Translations under genes and position numbers: made by a program
Notes under the pieces: model-generated
Told to the model about the DNA's origin: nothing
Database searches by the model: none
Seen by the model: only the letters and a program-made list of their open reading frames with translations
In this document: piece by piece, positions 30,617-42,203 of the stretch
Numbering within the stretch: position 1 is the first letter of the stretch
Layout: each line of letters starts with the position of its first letter
Origin: Sphaerosporella brunnea
Taxonomy: Eukaryota; Ascomycota; Pezizomycetes; Pezizales; Pyronemataceae
NCBI GenBank assembly: GCA_008704415.1
Contig: VXIS01000104.1
Coordinates: forward strand, 62,001-126,000
DNA length: 64,000 bases
Direction of reading: 5' to 3'

Positions 30617-30973
30617 TCAAAAATCCGTGGCCCGCCCATTGTAAGTCCACTCCCTGTGCCTGAGCGGGTCATTCTTTGGTCCCCCGATCTCCCCAGTAAC
30701 CGGGTTCTTGTCCCCCTCGAACTCCGGCTTTGCACCGCGTCTCAAATCAGGATGCAGATCGCTCTCGGAGATATCGATCTCGTTCTCGTTGACCGTGTTC
30801 GAAGTCTGGAAGGCGCCCGTAGACTGTGCCTGCAGCCGTTCAAACTCCTCCTGCTCCTCCTTGGGTAGCCGTGGCGGCGAGGGCTGTGGGCCAATGCCGA
30901 AGGCAGCAAGGCGGGGCACGGAAGTGGAGAGGGACCGCGTGAGAAGGCGTGCGCGGAGGAGGGAGAGTGACAT
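30617..30973 (-). CDS. SDH8: Succinate dehydrogenase assembly factor 4 (SDHAF4/Sdh8)
   Basis: Single exon, 118 residues. SDHAF4 binds newly flavinylated Sdh1 in the mitochondrial matrix and protects it until it joins the iron-sulfur subunit. The N-terminus MSLSLLRARLLTRSLSTSV is a clear presequence. The C-terminal family signature is complete: NPVTGEIGGPKNDPLRHREW followed by TYNGRATDF. An upstream in-frame extension has no ATG, so 30973 is the start. Divergent from DPH1 with 199 bp between start codons. Confidence 0.92.
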   Translation of the reverse strand: MSLSLLRARLLTRSLSTSVPRLAAFGIGPQPSPPRLPKEEQEEFERLQAQSTGAFQTSNTVNENEIDISESDLHPDLRRGAKPEFEGDKNPVTGEIGGPKNDPLRHREWTYNGRATDF

Positions 30974-31172
30974 TTCGTGTGTTAGAATTGAGTTGAGCGA
31001 TTGTATTCGAGGTCGTGGGTAAAGGTGATGGTTATGGTCGGTCCGGTGAGATCGGCAATAAGCTGGGCCCAGGAGCTTCCAGAAACGCGGCGGCAACTTC
31101 CGTTAGTCAGCGCCACCCAGGCTAACATTTTCACCCCGCCATCCCCGCCTTCTACAACCTCAACATCCCAAA
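30974..31172. promoter_or_regulatory. Bidirectional promoter SDHAF4 / DPH1
   Basis: The only sequence between two divergently arranged start codons (199 bp), so it must hold both promoters. No TATA box is obvious; the part before DPH1 is C/A-rich. Confidence 0.6.
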
Positions 31173-32548
31173 ATGCCGCCCACTGAGACTACAGATATTG
31201 CGCCTGACGCTGCGGCGACCCCGCGACAACCGCGCCGGCGGTTTGTGGGAAAGAAGACTGCCGAGACGCTGCGCGCCGCAAAAAGTGAGAGCAGCAGCAA
31301 CAGCATCGAAGACGCGAGCAACCTCCAAGGTGCCCTCCGCCGCTGCCCGCAATAAACAATCATAGCTAAACTTCCGTAGTTGCGCCTTCCGCCGCACGCC
31401 GTGCTCCTCGTGCAGTCACCACAATACCAGACGACATCCTTAACGATCCCCAACTAAATGCCGCCATCGACTCCCTCCTTCCCAAAAACTACAACTTCGA
31501 AATCCACAAAACCGTGCATGCGATCCGGCGACACTCTTCGAAGCGTGTAGCGTTGCAAATGCCAGAAGGCCTCCTCCTCTTTGCCACAACGATCGCCGAT
31601 ATCCTTGAGACCTTTTGCCTCGGTGTCGAGACGGTCATCATGGGAGATGTGACATACGGTGCGTGCTGCATAGACGATTTCACGGCAAGAGCGCTGGAAT
31701 GTGACTTGCTGGTCCATTACGCTCATTCCTGCCTTATCCCCGTGGATGTTACGGCCATAAAAACTCTCTATGTTTTTGTAACGATCGGAATCGATACCGA
31801 GCACTTGCTCGCCACCATGGAACGCAACTTCGTATCGGGAAAGATATTGGCGCTGGTGGGAACAATCCAGTTCAATGCTGCAATTCAGCGGTTGAAGCCG
31901 CGGATGGAGGCGTTGGGGTACGGAGTGGTGATTCCGCAGATTATGCCCCTAAGTAAAGGAGAGATATTGGGGTGTACTTCGCCGATCATTGACACAAAGA
32001 GCGTGGATGCATTGGTGTATGTGGGCGACGGGCGGTTCCATCTGGAAAGTGCCATGATCCAGAACCCCCAGCTCCCGGCGTATCGGTATGATCCATATTC
32101 TCGCAAATTCACACGGGAAGGATACAACCACACAGAGCTACACACACTGCGGCGAGATGCTATAACACAGGCCCGCCGAGCGAAGAAGTTCGGCTTGATC
32201 TTAGGCACGCTGGGAAGACAAGGGAATCCGAATACGCTGGACAGCTTGGAGCTGCGATTGAAAGAGCTAGGTATAGATTATGTGCTCCTGCTCTTGAGCG
32301 AGATCTTTCCAGGAAAGCTCAAGATGTTTGAAGACGTCGAATGCTGGGTGCAGGTCGCGTGTCCTCGGCTGAGTATAGACTGGGGATATGCCTTCCCAAG
32401 ACCGCTACTGAGTCCGTATGAAGCTACCATTGCGTTGGGAATGAGGGAGGAGGAGTGGGACGAGGTGAAAGGCTACAGGATGGACTTTTATGCCAAGGAG
32501 GGGCTGGGAAGGACGAAGAAGGGGGAAGGATTGCCAGGGTTGGGGTGA
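31173..32548 (+). CDS. DPH1: Diphthamide biosynthesis protein 1
   Basis: Exons 31173-31329 and 31380-32548 (50-bp intron), 441 residues. DPH1, as a heterodimer with DPH2, uses a radical SAM-like [4Fe-4S] chemistry to move the 3-amino-3-carboxypropyl group of SAM onto a histidine of elongation factor 2, the first step of diphthamide synthesis. The three cluster-binding regions are visible: [22 protein letters not shown] and [25 protein letters not shown] and [11 protein letters not shown] are also characteristic. Length is normal for fungal DPH1. Cytosolic. Confidence 0.96.
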
Positions 32549-34041
32549 CGCAATTATTCGATGCCAGGCAGCCAGTAATGTTACATTGGAAGATGCATGT
32601 GCAAACGTGCACGCAGAACGAGCGACGACCAGAGTACATACCGCAGATTTTGGCGGTATGTACTTCGATGCTCGATTGGCCCATGCTGTGCAGTAAAGTA
32701 AGCATGCGCGGGATCGGAGTCGGTTTTTGTTGTGGTCGAGTGACAGTCCATGCCACGGCGTAACACAAGGTACAGAGCCCACCGCTCAGCCGCAATATGG
32801 CTGTTGACCTGACAGAAGAGTTTCAGATGAGGCCTAAGGCTGCCGGTCATCATGCGGCGTGGGGCTGCAGCATGCAGGATCGGCCCATCAAAGAGGCAGA
32901 GCACCAGGCACACAGCTTCGAGAAAAGCACGTCAATTCCCCTTGTTGAGCAATCAAAACACGCAAACGAATGGAAAAAAAAAAATTAAAAAAAAAAAAAA
33001 AACGAAGATAACAAAACACCGTCCCTTTCACTCCCCTTCCACTCCCCGCCCGAAGCTCCAATGCCTCCTCCCGGCTCCAGGCGCCGACATCCGTGAGATG
33101 GTTAAACGTTGTGACGATAGATGGTAGACGATAGGTAACCCTCTTACCTCTTCCACCACATGGTCTCTGGGATTTGGGTGCCGTGGAAAAGCTTTGACGT
33201 TGCCGTCCAGTGCTGTTGCCGTCCAGTGCTGTTGCTGTCCAGTGCTCACCGCCAGCACATTGGCTGTTCGGTTCGAGTGTTTTCCTGTGCATCCCACCCT
33301 CACTTGCCTAGACAGCCCTGAGCCACAACCCGCCTGTAGATCCCCACCACCCACCCCGCGGAGCTTGAACATCATCTCCTCTCCCACAACAGATCTAGAC
33401 AGAGACACACACACACTTTCCTAGAGTCGCGGCTGGCAACAATTACAATCAAATCTCAGCTCCGAAATACTTTTGATAATTTACAGATTGACATAGGTTC
33501 CCACGACGCCCTCTATCTTCTTAGTGACTACATAGTATCCATAGCTAACACGGTTTACAGGCGTATCTACCAAGTACTTAACATACTATATCTCGAACCG
33601 CTCACGTACACGCACGCTCACACAATTTACATCTCCACACTTGATTGATGTTCAAAACGCCCCCAAGGATAGAAATTCACATACAAAATATCTACCCCCG
33701 CTGCGAACAACGGGAAACCTTCAATTGCAATTACTCAACATAGTCTTCAGTGCTCCAAAATCACCTGCGATCGCCACCTTTGTCCACTGTCAGCCATCTC
33801 CAGGCAGGAAGATCAGACCCAAGAAACCAGGCGTCAGCCACAGAGCAACTTCGTTCTCAATCCTCCATTCCGCCTCCTCGGTCGACATACAAGTGCCCAC
33901 TCAAAGTAAGTCCAGGCGCCAGCGCAAGATCTAGATCTCGCTGTTTACTCTATAAACAGACTTCCGCCAACCCAGTCGTATCACCCAACATCAACTCAAA
34001 AGCGACAGAGCCTCCACCTAAATCCTAACCATCATATCACC
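32549..34041. other. Intergenic, 1.5 kb
   Basis: Contains an A-rich run (32970-33005) and a three-copy 16-bp tandem repeat (33199-33246). The part from ~33600 is a C/A-rich leader-like stretch before the 34042 gene. No supported gene. Confidence 0.5.
33199..33246. repeat. 16-bp tandem repeat, three copies
   Basis: Unit GTTGCCGTCCAGTGCT, two perfect copies and one with a single C-to-T change. Confidence 0.9.
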
Positions 34042-34590
34042 ATGGCGAAAAGAAAACAGCCAATCCCCAAACACAAAAACTCGCCCACAAACAGCTCCTC
34101 CTCCTCCTCCTCCAAGCGCAACCGGCGCTTCAGCACCTCCTCGCTAGCCAGCAGCACGGTCACCAGCACGCCCTCGAGCCCGACCCAGGCCTCGCCGCGC
34201 GCGCGCCCTCCAAAGTGGGTTCCAATGGCCCACGGTTGCGCCGAGTGCGCCACCAAGACCACCGCGCCGGACTTTAAGCGCTCGTGCCTCGGCGTGCACG
34301 AGGTGGTGTGTAGGCGGTTCCACAAGACATTGTTGCGGCCCGGAAAAGAGGATGCGTGTCAGGCGTGCGTGATGGAAGACGAGATGGCGGCCCGAAGAGA
34401 GAAGGAGATTGAAGAGAAGCGCGCGGTGTTGCTTGCTATCAAGGGGAAGACTAGAGATGTGGTCAAGAGACGGAATGCGCTCACTGCCGAGATCGATGAA
34501 CTGGTCAGACAGGATTCCGAGGTGAGAGAGAATACTGAGCGTCAGCTGTGTGAACGGGAGTTGGGATATCAGATCTGGAAATCACAGTGA
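34042..34590 (+). CDS. Small Cys/His cluster and coiled-coil protein, unknown
   Basis: Single exon, 182 residues; family not recognised. The first ~57 residues are basic then Ser/Thr/Pro-rich and disordered. A possible zinc-binding block follows with C66, C69, C82, H86, C90, C106 and C109 (HGCAECATK, KRSCLGVHEVVCRRFH, CQACVME). The rest (residues ~112-175) is a strongly charged helix likely to form a coiled coil (EKEIEEKRAVLL, RRNALTAEIDELVRQ). The pattern resembles a small RING- or adaptor-like module but does not match a spacing I can name. Confidence 0.7.
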   Translation: MAKRKQPIPKHKNSPTNSSSSSSSKRNRRFSTSSLASSTVTSTPSSPTQASPRARPPKWVPMAHGCAECATKTTAPDFKRSCLGVHEVVCRRFHKTLLRPGKEDACQACVMEDEMAARREKEIEEKRAVLLAIKGKTRDVVKRRNALTAEIDELVRQDSEVRENTERQLCERELGYQIWKSQ

Positions 34591-35278
34591 AGAACTTCAC
34601 TTGTAGGTTACGATCTTTGTTTTTTTTTTTTTGTTTTTTTTCTGAGCATGATACCTGGATGGAGGACGGTTGCAAAAATGGGTGGAGATTTACGAGGGCG
34701 GCTTATTTTTTCGCATTGCTTCCTTCTCTACAGCAGTTGTGGTTTTGTTTTTTTGCTTGTGTGGGATTTGGGGAGCTGTACGATGTGGCCGACTCTCCGG
34801 TATTTTTGTTTTTTTTCTGTTTCTTCAGTGGGGGGAAAAAAAGGGACGGCTTTTGTGGATGAGTACAGATCTACACTACATAGGACTCATGAGTTTGAAT
34901 GGAAATGGGCTGGCTGGCGGTTGCGTGTGTTTGTTTGTTGCTTTTTTTTAGTTCCTTTTTACGTTTTACTTTGCAGGTGCGTCACTGTGGGTCACTCAGT
35001 TGGTGACTCCTGAGGGGACTTTTTTTCTTTATCCCATTTGGCTCAGCGGACACAGTCGCAGTTGAATGATGGAGAAATTGGTCTCAGGAATTTGCGATTC
35101 CGTAGATGGAGGCGAGGCATTTGCAGTTTCCAGCCAAATCAGGTCCCTCGCGGCGACTGGATGGGCTCATTTGACCGGGTTTACTTACATAAGTACCTAT
35201 GCAATTTCCATCCGGCTGGCCTAGAAACCCATGGAATCCAAGACCCACATTTTTTCCCCCCCCCATTTGACGTGGGTT
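34591..35278. other. Intergenic, T-rich 3' region
   Basis: T-rich sequence after the 34042 gene with several poly-T runs; no gene seen. Ends at the TA duplication of the pogo-like element. Confidence 0.5.
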
Positions 35279-35280
35279 TA
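35279..35280. other. TA target duplication, left
   Basis: TA directly outside the left 33-bp terminal repeat; partner at 37002-37003. Confidence 0.6.
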
Positions 35281-37001
35281 TCGTCGACGGCGCAGCGGTT
35301 GGGCATGGCTGGCGCCTGCGACGACGGGTGCACCACACCTTTACAGCAACCACCCAGTCAAATAACGAGTGAAATCGAAAACATAGAGAACGAGGGTTGT
35401 AATGTGATTTGGTAAAGCAAGCAATGCCAAACCCCTTGAGAAAAAGAAGAAAACGCAAGCGAGTGATATAGTATGATTTGAACATCCGTCTCCCTCTTAC
35501 CATGCCTGCCGGGCTCCCTAAGGCCTGTACTTGCGGCAGGCCCTTCGCTGAGCCCTCCGGACCGTATTTCCACTTGGTTCAGCAAGCGGAATATCCTCCT
35601 CCGCCTCCTCTGCCTTCCATCTCCATACCACGCATCAGGTAAGCCACCTCTCCCTCCACCTCATTCACTATCTTGTGCCTCTATCACACCCTCATCGCGC
35701 CTAGCCTTTCGCTTGCCCGTTGCAGCAGCAGCAGGATTACTCGCGCTTGCCTTTGCCTTTGCGCACTTTAGGGGGTGGGGGGCTCCCGAGCTCCTGGAGG
35801 GACTTCTGGGTAGCAAATCTCGAGATAGAGAGAGAGAACTTTCCGGCTTGATTTCGAAGGCTTTTTTTTGAGAGAGAGAGAACATGCTTGATCTCGGCTT
35901 CACGGGTTCCCAGCCGTGCTTCAAGAGATTGACCTTCCGAACTGAGATCTCTAATCACCTCTTGAGCCTCCTCTATGGCTGTTGGTTCCCCAGATGCAGT
36001 CTGCTGCACCACCGCCATAGACTTGTCCACACGGTGTGGAAGGGGTCGGAGGCCTTCTCGGGGTGGTGGGGATGTCGGGTGCTTGCGAAACAGTAACGCA
36101 AGCTAGAGGTGGGTGAAGACCCGCTGTCGACCTGTTGTCAGTCAAGTAGAAGGCAGTATTGAGGTGGATATCAGGCTTCTCGTGCTATCCCATACAGTGT
36201 TTTTTACCAGTGTAAATGTAAAAGGCTGGGAGACGCTTATCTATCGCGTTGATACACTCAATCAACGTCACACACTCATGGCTGCCCTATTGAGTCTTCT
36301 GTGGTGTTTTGACCCTCATCCGAGCGATCACCAGCTCGTTTTTCTTGTCGCCTTGCCCCATCATGAACCCCTTCTCATCCATATTCCACATGTTTCCCGG
36401 CTGGATCTTGTTGCGGCGGATGAGAGTTGAAAGCTTCTCAAAGTGTCCCTTACTGTGTCGACGTTCATCGCTGCGACTCTATCGCGCTCCAAAGCTCGTG
36501 CAACCTTTATACTGACCTCTGGGTGGCGTCTCAAGAAGTGCGTGGTGAAGTGTGATCACCGAGAGTCACTTGGTGTTATCCCCCACACCGGTACACAATC
36601 TCAAGTGCTATCTGCCGCACCTCCTTATGCCTTGGTGCGAACCCCAACGCGTCCCCATCCTCAATCCAGCATACCATTTCGTTCTCCCCCTCTGGGGTCA
36701 GGGTTGACTCATTCTGGTGGGCTTCTCTGGCTGGGCGGGTGCGGCCGGAGAGGCGGTTGCGGAGGGTGTTCCTATGGACCCCCCCAATGGTCTGCTACAT
36801 GCTTTATCTTCGCCTCTGGATGCTCCTCGAAATCCTTGAGTGCTTTGGCTACTCTCTCCTCCCGATCCTCGTACTTTTCGGCCTTTTTATTGCGCCGTTG
36901 CGGCACCGTAAGGGTGGCGTTATTGTTCAGGTACGTTGCAACTGGACGTCATGACCCGTGCACAACAGGCCAGCCATGCCCAACCGCTGCGCCGTCCACG
37001 A
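35281..37001 (-). mobile_element. Decayed pogo/Fot1-type transposon (1.7 kb) with TIRs
   Basis: The ends are inverted copies of a 33-bp sequence beginning TCGTCGACGGCGCAGCGGTT (right end TCGTGGACGG..., one mismatch), each flanked by TA (35279-35280 and 37002-37003), the duplication made by pogo/Tc1-mariner elements. The minus strand encodes broken pieces of a pogo transposase in order: EERVAKALKDFEEHPEAKIK and HVADHWG then, after a frame change in a G run, NTLRNRLSGRTRPAR (helix-turn-helix); LTPEGENEMVCWIEDG (CENP-B-like part); NMWNMDEKGFMMGQGDK and ECVTLIECINAIDKRLPAFY (start of the DDE domain); and a C-terminal charged helix, SEGQSLEARLGTREAEIKHV. Several stops and frame changes are present, and the later catalytic Asp motifs are missing. 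Confidence 0.85.
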
Positions 37002-37003
37002 TA
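37002..37003. other. TA target duplication, right
   Basis: TA directly outside the right terminal repeat of the pogo-like element. Confidence 0.6.
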
Positions 37004-37190
37004 ATCGTGCCCAAAGCAGCCCGATATCGAGGCGATATATATATCAAGTCTGTTGACAGTACTTCCCGCTCAATTTCCCATCTTGAATTCCAGTTTGTCA
37101 ATTTTTAGCGGTTCTGTGTAGCGAATTTTGCATATACACGGCGAGCGTTACGGGGGCAGAATCCACAGCACTAGCAACTAGATCGTGAAA

Positions 37191-37682
37191 ATGGGATCGA
37201 TTGCGGTAAGTCCTGAAACGGTGTATTCACAGATTATCACTCGTAGCGAAGTGGGTGGGGGGGGATTCCATATTTCGGTTGCGGCGGGGCGGTGCGGCTG
37301 TGCAATTGTGGCAGCCGCGCTTTTGTTTGTTTGTTTATTTGTAATCAAGTTTATTTGTCTGTATGCGACCGAACGATCATGTGGCGGCCGCGCCGACGGA
37401 GGCCTAGAATGAATCATCCTTCGAAACTTCTTGCTTCTGCAACTGGCAAGTACATACATACATATCCAGATGTCGGAACCAAGAAAGTCCAACATCGAGC
37501 GTCCCGTCCACGTCTCGGATGCTAGCAAATTTGTCGGCGACGATGCCGTAATTGCGCGTGTATATATGTATTCAAGCCAAAATATTCCTGCCGCATCATG
37601 GATTCTCAAACGCATCGTGAAGTCGAAGCGAAATGAACATGGTTCTGGTCTGGTTGGGCCTGTAGAAGAAGTCTCAGTATAG
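37191..37682 (+). CDS. Candidate small gene, weak support
   Basis: An ATG at 37191 gives MGSIA followed by a perfect GTAAGT donor. An acceptor CATATCCAG at 37469 would join it in frame to MSEPRKSNIERPVHVSDASK then FVGDDAVIARVYMYSSQN, ending at 37682 (75 residues, intron 264 bp). The second exon has protein-like composition and could also start on its own ATG at 37470. The intron is longer than any other here and the family is not recognised, so this may be spurious. Confidence 0.28.
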
Positions 37683-40600
37683 ATCAACATCGCTGGAAAT
37701 TTCGACGCTCACCGGGTTTTTTGATTTTACTTTGTTTTATTTTATTTTGTTGCCCCTCATTGTATTAACCCCACTTACATGTGTGCATGTAGATTGCCAT
37801 GTGCACTTTGCATGCCGTACCATATCTTCGAGAAGTTCCCTTGTTCCCGACCCTGATACTTGGTATTGAATCAGGGCTTCAAACCGACCATCGATCGACC
37901 TGATACACAGGCGGGTGGGCGGGAGAGGTGCTGGTTGATTATGGTGCGTGAAATCGAGATGAGATCTCGAAAAGCAGGGTGTCTGCCTTTCATTCCGACT
38001 ACGCCCCCGCCCCCAGCTCCTCCTCCAAGCCTAACCTAACGCCACCGCACGGACGCTGCATCCAGTAAAGCGCGCAGGCGGTCGCAGAGCAAAGCCCCGA
38101 AACCAAGGAGCAGGGTCAGTGGTTGCGTGGATGCTTGATAGATTAGATTTCGGACGATGGGAGCCGCCAGTAAATGCTTCTAGACGATGGCAGCGGTGAC
38201 GGCGGCGGCGGGGAGCGGCGTAAATGGACATTGCATATTGGCCCGAGAAGAGGGGAGCCATCGGAAGTGAGTGGTTGTCGTTGATGCTCAACACAGCGAA
38301 CGAGAAATCGTGCAGAAGCGAAGGGCAACCAAATCCAACAAGCAAGCGGCCGTTGCTTGATTGCTTCTTCAGCGAGAGAGATGTTGCTTGGCCAGTTCCC
38401 GTAATTCTGGGATCGTGCCGGAAATTAGGATCAGCTCACCCGTCCATCAGACACACCACACCGTCCTTCCGCGGCCTACCACTCGCTCCCCGTGTGATAA
38501 CCAACGGCCTTGAAACATGACGGGAGATCCGTGCGTGAGGCAGGCTGCCGACGCCAAAAGATGGGCGGCAACTGATGTCGGCTCCCCGCCGACCGTTCTC
38601 GTCTCAACCATGGAACACACACAAACACGGCATCAACTTCACCAGCTGCCGCGGAAGAAAAAAAATCGGTGGAAAAAAAATAAATAAACAGAGATGCACG
38701 GCGGCGGTGCGAAGAACGCGCGCTGGCTAAAAGGAGAAATTGCACTAAATTTCCTTTAGAAGAGAAGGAGAAAACCGGCGTTTCCCACCCCACGACAACG
38801 GAATCACCTTCCTGATCGCCAATTGCCGACAAACCTGTTTCTTTTTGGCAAAATGTGGGCCCGGGCGTTTCGTCAACCCTTCGGCAGGTGTGGGAAAGGT
38901 CGCTTTTGCTTGCTTTGCTTTGCTTTGCTTGCTTTGTTTGCATGACTTGTTTTTTTCCCCTGCCCATCATCAGCCAATCCTGGCTGTGGATGCGCCTGAA
39001 AAGGAAGAAACACGAAACGCGTTGCGGAACGGCTCGTGATATTGACGACGCGCATGTCTAGACGATTCCTAGCAGTCGATCGTCATGACAGCTCAACTTT
39101 AATGGGCCGCCGGACAAGCAGCTGAGGCCAGCCGATGGTGATGATAACTATCGATAAAGTTAGGTCTCCCTTCTCTAGTCAGCATGGTCGACTCGATGTC
39201 AACGGATCCGATGCCTTCCTCTCTTGCGTCAAAATTCTTGAATCTTCTCGGCGGCCGCGGACGTTGAGCTGAGATAAAGACTGCATTGCGAACCAACCAG
39301 ATGCGCACTCCAGCTGGATACTTATGCTCCCTCGATGAGTTGACGGGCGTCGTTGCAACTCATTGGAAAATAGCATGTGGCTATTTTCGGAAACCCGTGT
39401 CGTCTCTCGTCACTGAGCTGCGGTGCTGCTCCGCATGCTGTCAGGATGCAAGTATCCGTAAGATCCAAGTACTCAGTACTCAGAGTACATCTGTATCCGG
39501 GCCTATGATACCTAAAAGCATCTGTGTGGTCTTCACACTTCAGGATTTGCAGAACAGGCGGGTTATGGGTGCCTAACATCTTCTCCATGTGCATGCAGGA
39601 CGAGGTTGATTTTCAACCCGCTCTGCCCCGGCAGAAATGCTCACGAGTTTTTTTTGAGAGCCGATCGCGAAGTCGGTGGCTGTGTAACCCACCTCCGCTT
39701 GGAATGCCTCCTGCTTGGCTGCGACCCTGGGAGTGACGATCACAATCCGCCGAGGGCTCGATCCAAACAACGAGCGGAACAGACCTCGTGAAAGCTGGAA
39801 CGGAGCTGGCTGCTGCATATGCTCTGGGAGGCAATCCCAAGCACACGAACTTCCAGCCTCTCAAATGCATAATGGCAATCATAAAGAGCCTCCAACTCTG
39901 CCTCGGGCGCATATCACCGCACTGGTAGCTGGTCCTATGGCAACATCGCTGGAGATTGTTCCGATGTCCATCTCTCGTGCAAGGGTTTAACGTTCTGTGG
40001 ACGCAACGGGCGTTGGGATTCCTGTGTCGCCGAATCCCGGTCACGGTCACATAGAAATGTTTGACGGAACGGCCCATACACACACACATTTCGAATTCCT
40101 GGCCGCAAATCTTGCCGCCCGAGATATCCTGCGCCTCATCATCATCGCCATCAGAACCACGCGCCCAACTTGTGTATGCACTCAGTCAGACGAACACCGG
40201 CCTGCATACATAATCCGAACGAAGTAACGGAGGGCCGATTCCCACAGGTGACCTCGCTCGAGATGTAGCCTAATCTTACTTTGCGCTGCCCTTTCCACAA
40301 TGGGTTGTACCGTAAACTTATGCAACCGATTCGTGAGTGCGTCTTACTCCGCATCGGTGCTGCAGTCTGCAGAGAAACAAAGTCCGTTTTCACGTCAAGC
40401 ATCATTGCAAGGTGGAATCACAGTGAGAGATGCCGTTTGCTTCGCACCAAAGATCGATTTCATGTTCACGATACGTATGATACTCTATCTACACTCATGC
40501 CTGCGGTTTCCAATGCCAACGAACTACCTAGGTTGTCCTTAATTCATGCAACGATGGGATGGCCGAACTCTCCAATCTAATGCGATCCAAGCTGCGGACT

Positions 40601-42203
40601 TATGTAACTAATATACTTGGCGACCACGCGAGTTGTGTTTTGAAGTTCGTTCGGAGGGGGAAAAATCTCGCCTGAGTATAGCATCAGCGTCGTGCCTTCC
40701 GCATGCTTTGTGTTTATGTTTTGGATAGCCCGTGAAAAGTCGAACGTGTATGTGACAGGACCCTTGGGCCTTCCCTTCCCTTCCCTTCCTTCCCGCCGCC
40801 GCCCCCGCTGCCCACACGTTCTAGTTCTTTTGCACCCGCTCGCGCCCGCCTCTGCTGCCCTTCCCCTCGCCCCTCCCCCTCCCCCTCCCCTCCCTCCCCT
40901 CCCCCTCATCTCCCTGACCCAACAAACTCCCCCCCCCCCGGCCCGCCTTCTCCGCTCGCGATCCAATAAGAAAGCGCAGCACAGGGGCTTGTCGCTGCTA
41001 TGCCCTCTTAGAGGTACCAAGTGCTCTCTTAAAAGCAACCATAATATCGCTGCCGACAGGGGTTTATCCTCTTTCGCACAGTAACGACGCTCTGGTCTCC
41101 TCCCTTGCCCAAAGTACGAAAGCGGCTTCTCTTCTGTTGCACACTCGACTCGTCCGCTCGCTCGTTCATCTTGCCGTAAATACTGCTCCACCAGAACAAA
41201 AAAGCAATAAACCCGCCCGTCCATTCAGATCCATCACCAACGCTCTCAACCGCCCCCCCCCCCCCCAAATCCTACCCAACCACCGAAGCTTGCTCCAACA
41301 ACTTCCGCAAACGATCCGCCGCCCTCGTCCCTCCTCTCACTGTCCATCCCTCTCTCTCGTCGCCCAATCCGCGCAATACTCAGCTTAACATCTGAGTGAG
41401 AAGGCCCTTGTACCCACGCCCTCCAACCAGAGATCCGGTTCCATTCAATCCCTGCCGCACAGACCTGAGACACCCCTATTGGATTGGGCTCCTCCTCCTC
41501 ATCAACTGCCTTATCCTGTTAACTTGTTTTCTCGGCTTCCTTTCGCCTACCCGCAGTAGCAGCAGCACCACCAACTCCCAAAGCAACCTCCACTTACATA
41601 CACTCACTCGTCCCTTTCTCTACACCACCGACACTCACTCTCACTCTCCAACCACACACGCACAACGCATCATCACCACCGCACCGCGCTCTTTTTCCTT
41701 GCACGCCTTCAAAACTGGAGGCTGCAAATTCAATTCACCGCTACATTCGATCTAATACGATATTGTCCTCTTGCGGGTCCTTCGTCGGACCTTGGGACGG
41801 TGTGGAATCAGAATCAACAAGAGCTGCATGCGATTCCCGCTCCAGTCTCGGCTCGATCATCCTTGCGAGCTGGATCAGTAAAACCGCGGCGTCTGGCGTA
41901 ACTTTCTAGCACGATTGCCTTTACCTACTTTCGTTTTGCGTGCTTCGTGTGTGTTCGGTAATTTTTTTCGTTATTCCACCGGAGTTTGTTTGGGACGTCG
42001 CATTATTGTAGAGACACAGCTTTTACGCATTGGCGACCACACTTTTAGAACTTAATAATTCAAGGTTCGTCGCCGTCATCGCACTTTGACTTCGTCGCGC
42101 TGTCAGTGTGAGTCGAATCGGACGAGCTGATTGAGGTTTCTTACTATTCAGATTCCGGCGCAGAACCATTTTATCTAGCACCCGACTATCAGTAACAAAT
42201 TTA
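37683..42203. other. Gene-poor 4.5 kb upstream of the Ime2-type kinase
   Basis: No gene recognised on either strand. Notable content: TTTGC repeats near 38910, C-rich runs and polypyrimidine tracts between 40760 and 41360, and C/A-rich leader-like sequence (41380-41760). The last ~800 bp is likely a long leader or promoter of the kinase gene. Open frames of 80-215 codons exist here but are overlapping, low-complexity or lack motifs. Confidence 0.45.

Noticed and set aside
36443..37108. 221-codon plus-strand frame
   Set aside because: Antisense to the pogo transposase fragments, which read on the minus strand with recognisable motifs.
39613..40089. Minus-strand 158-codon frame in the gene-poor region
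   Set aside because: No recognisable motif, overlaps several other frames of equal length, no splice context.
40577..41224. Minus-strand 215-codon frame rich in Gly and Arg
   Set aside because: Produced by the polypyrimidine/GC-rich tract (40760-41000) read on the opposite strand; low complexity.
41396..41755. 119-codon frame before the kinase gene
   Set aside because: C/A-rich leader composition with a hydrophobic stretch by chance; no motif. Could be an upstream frame in a leader but not supported.
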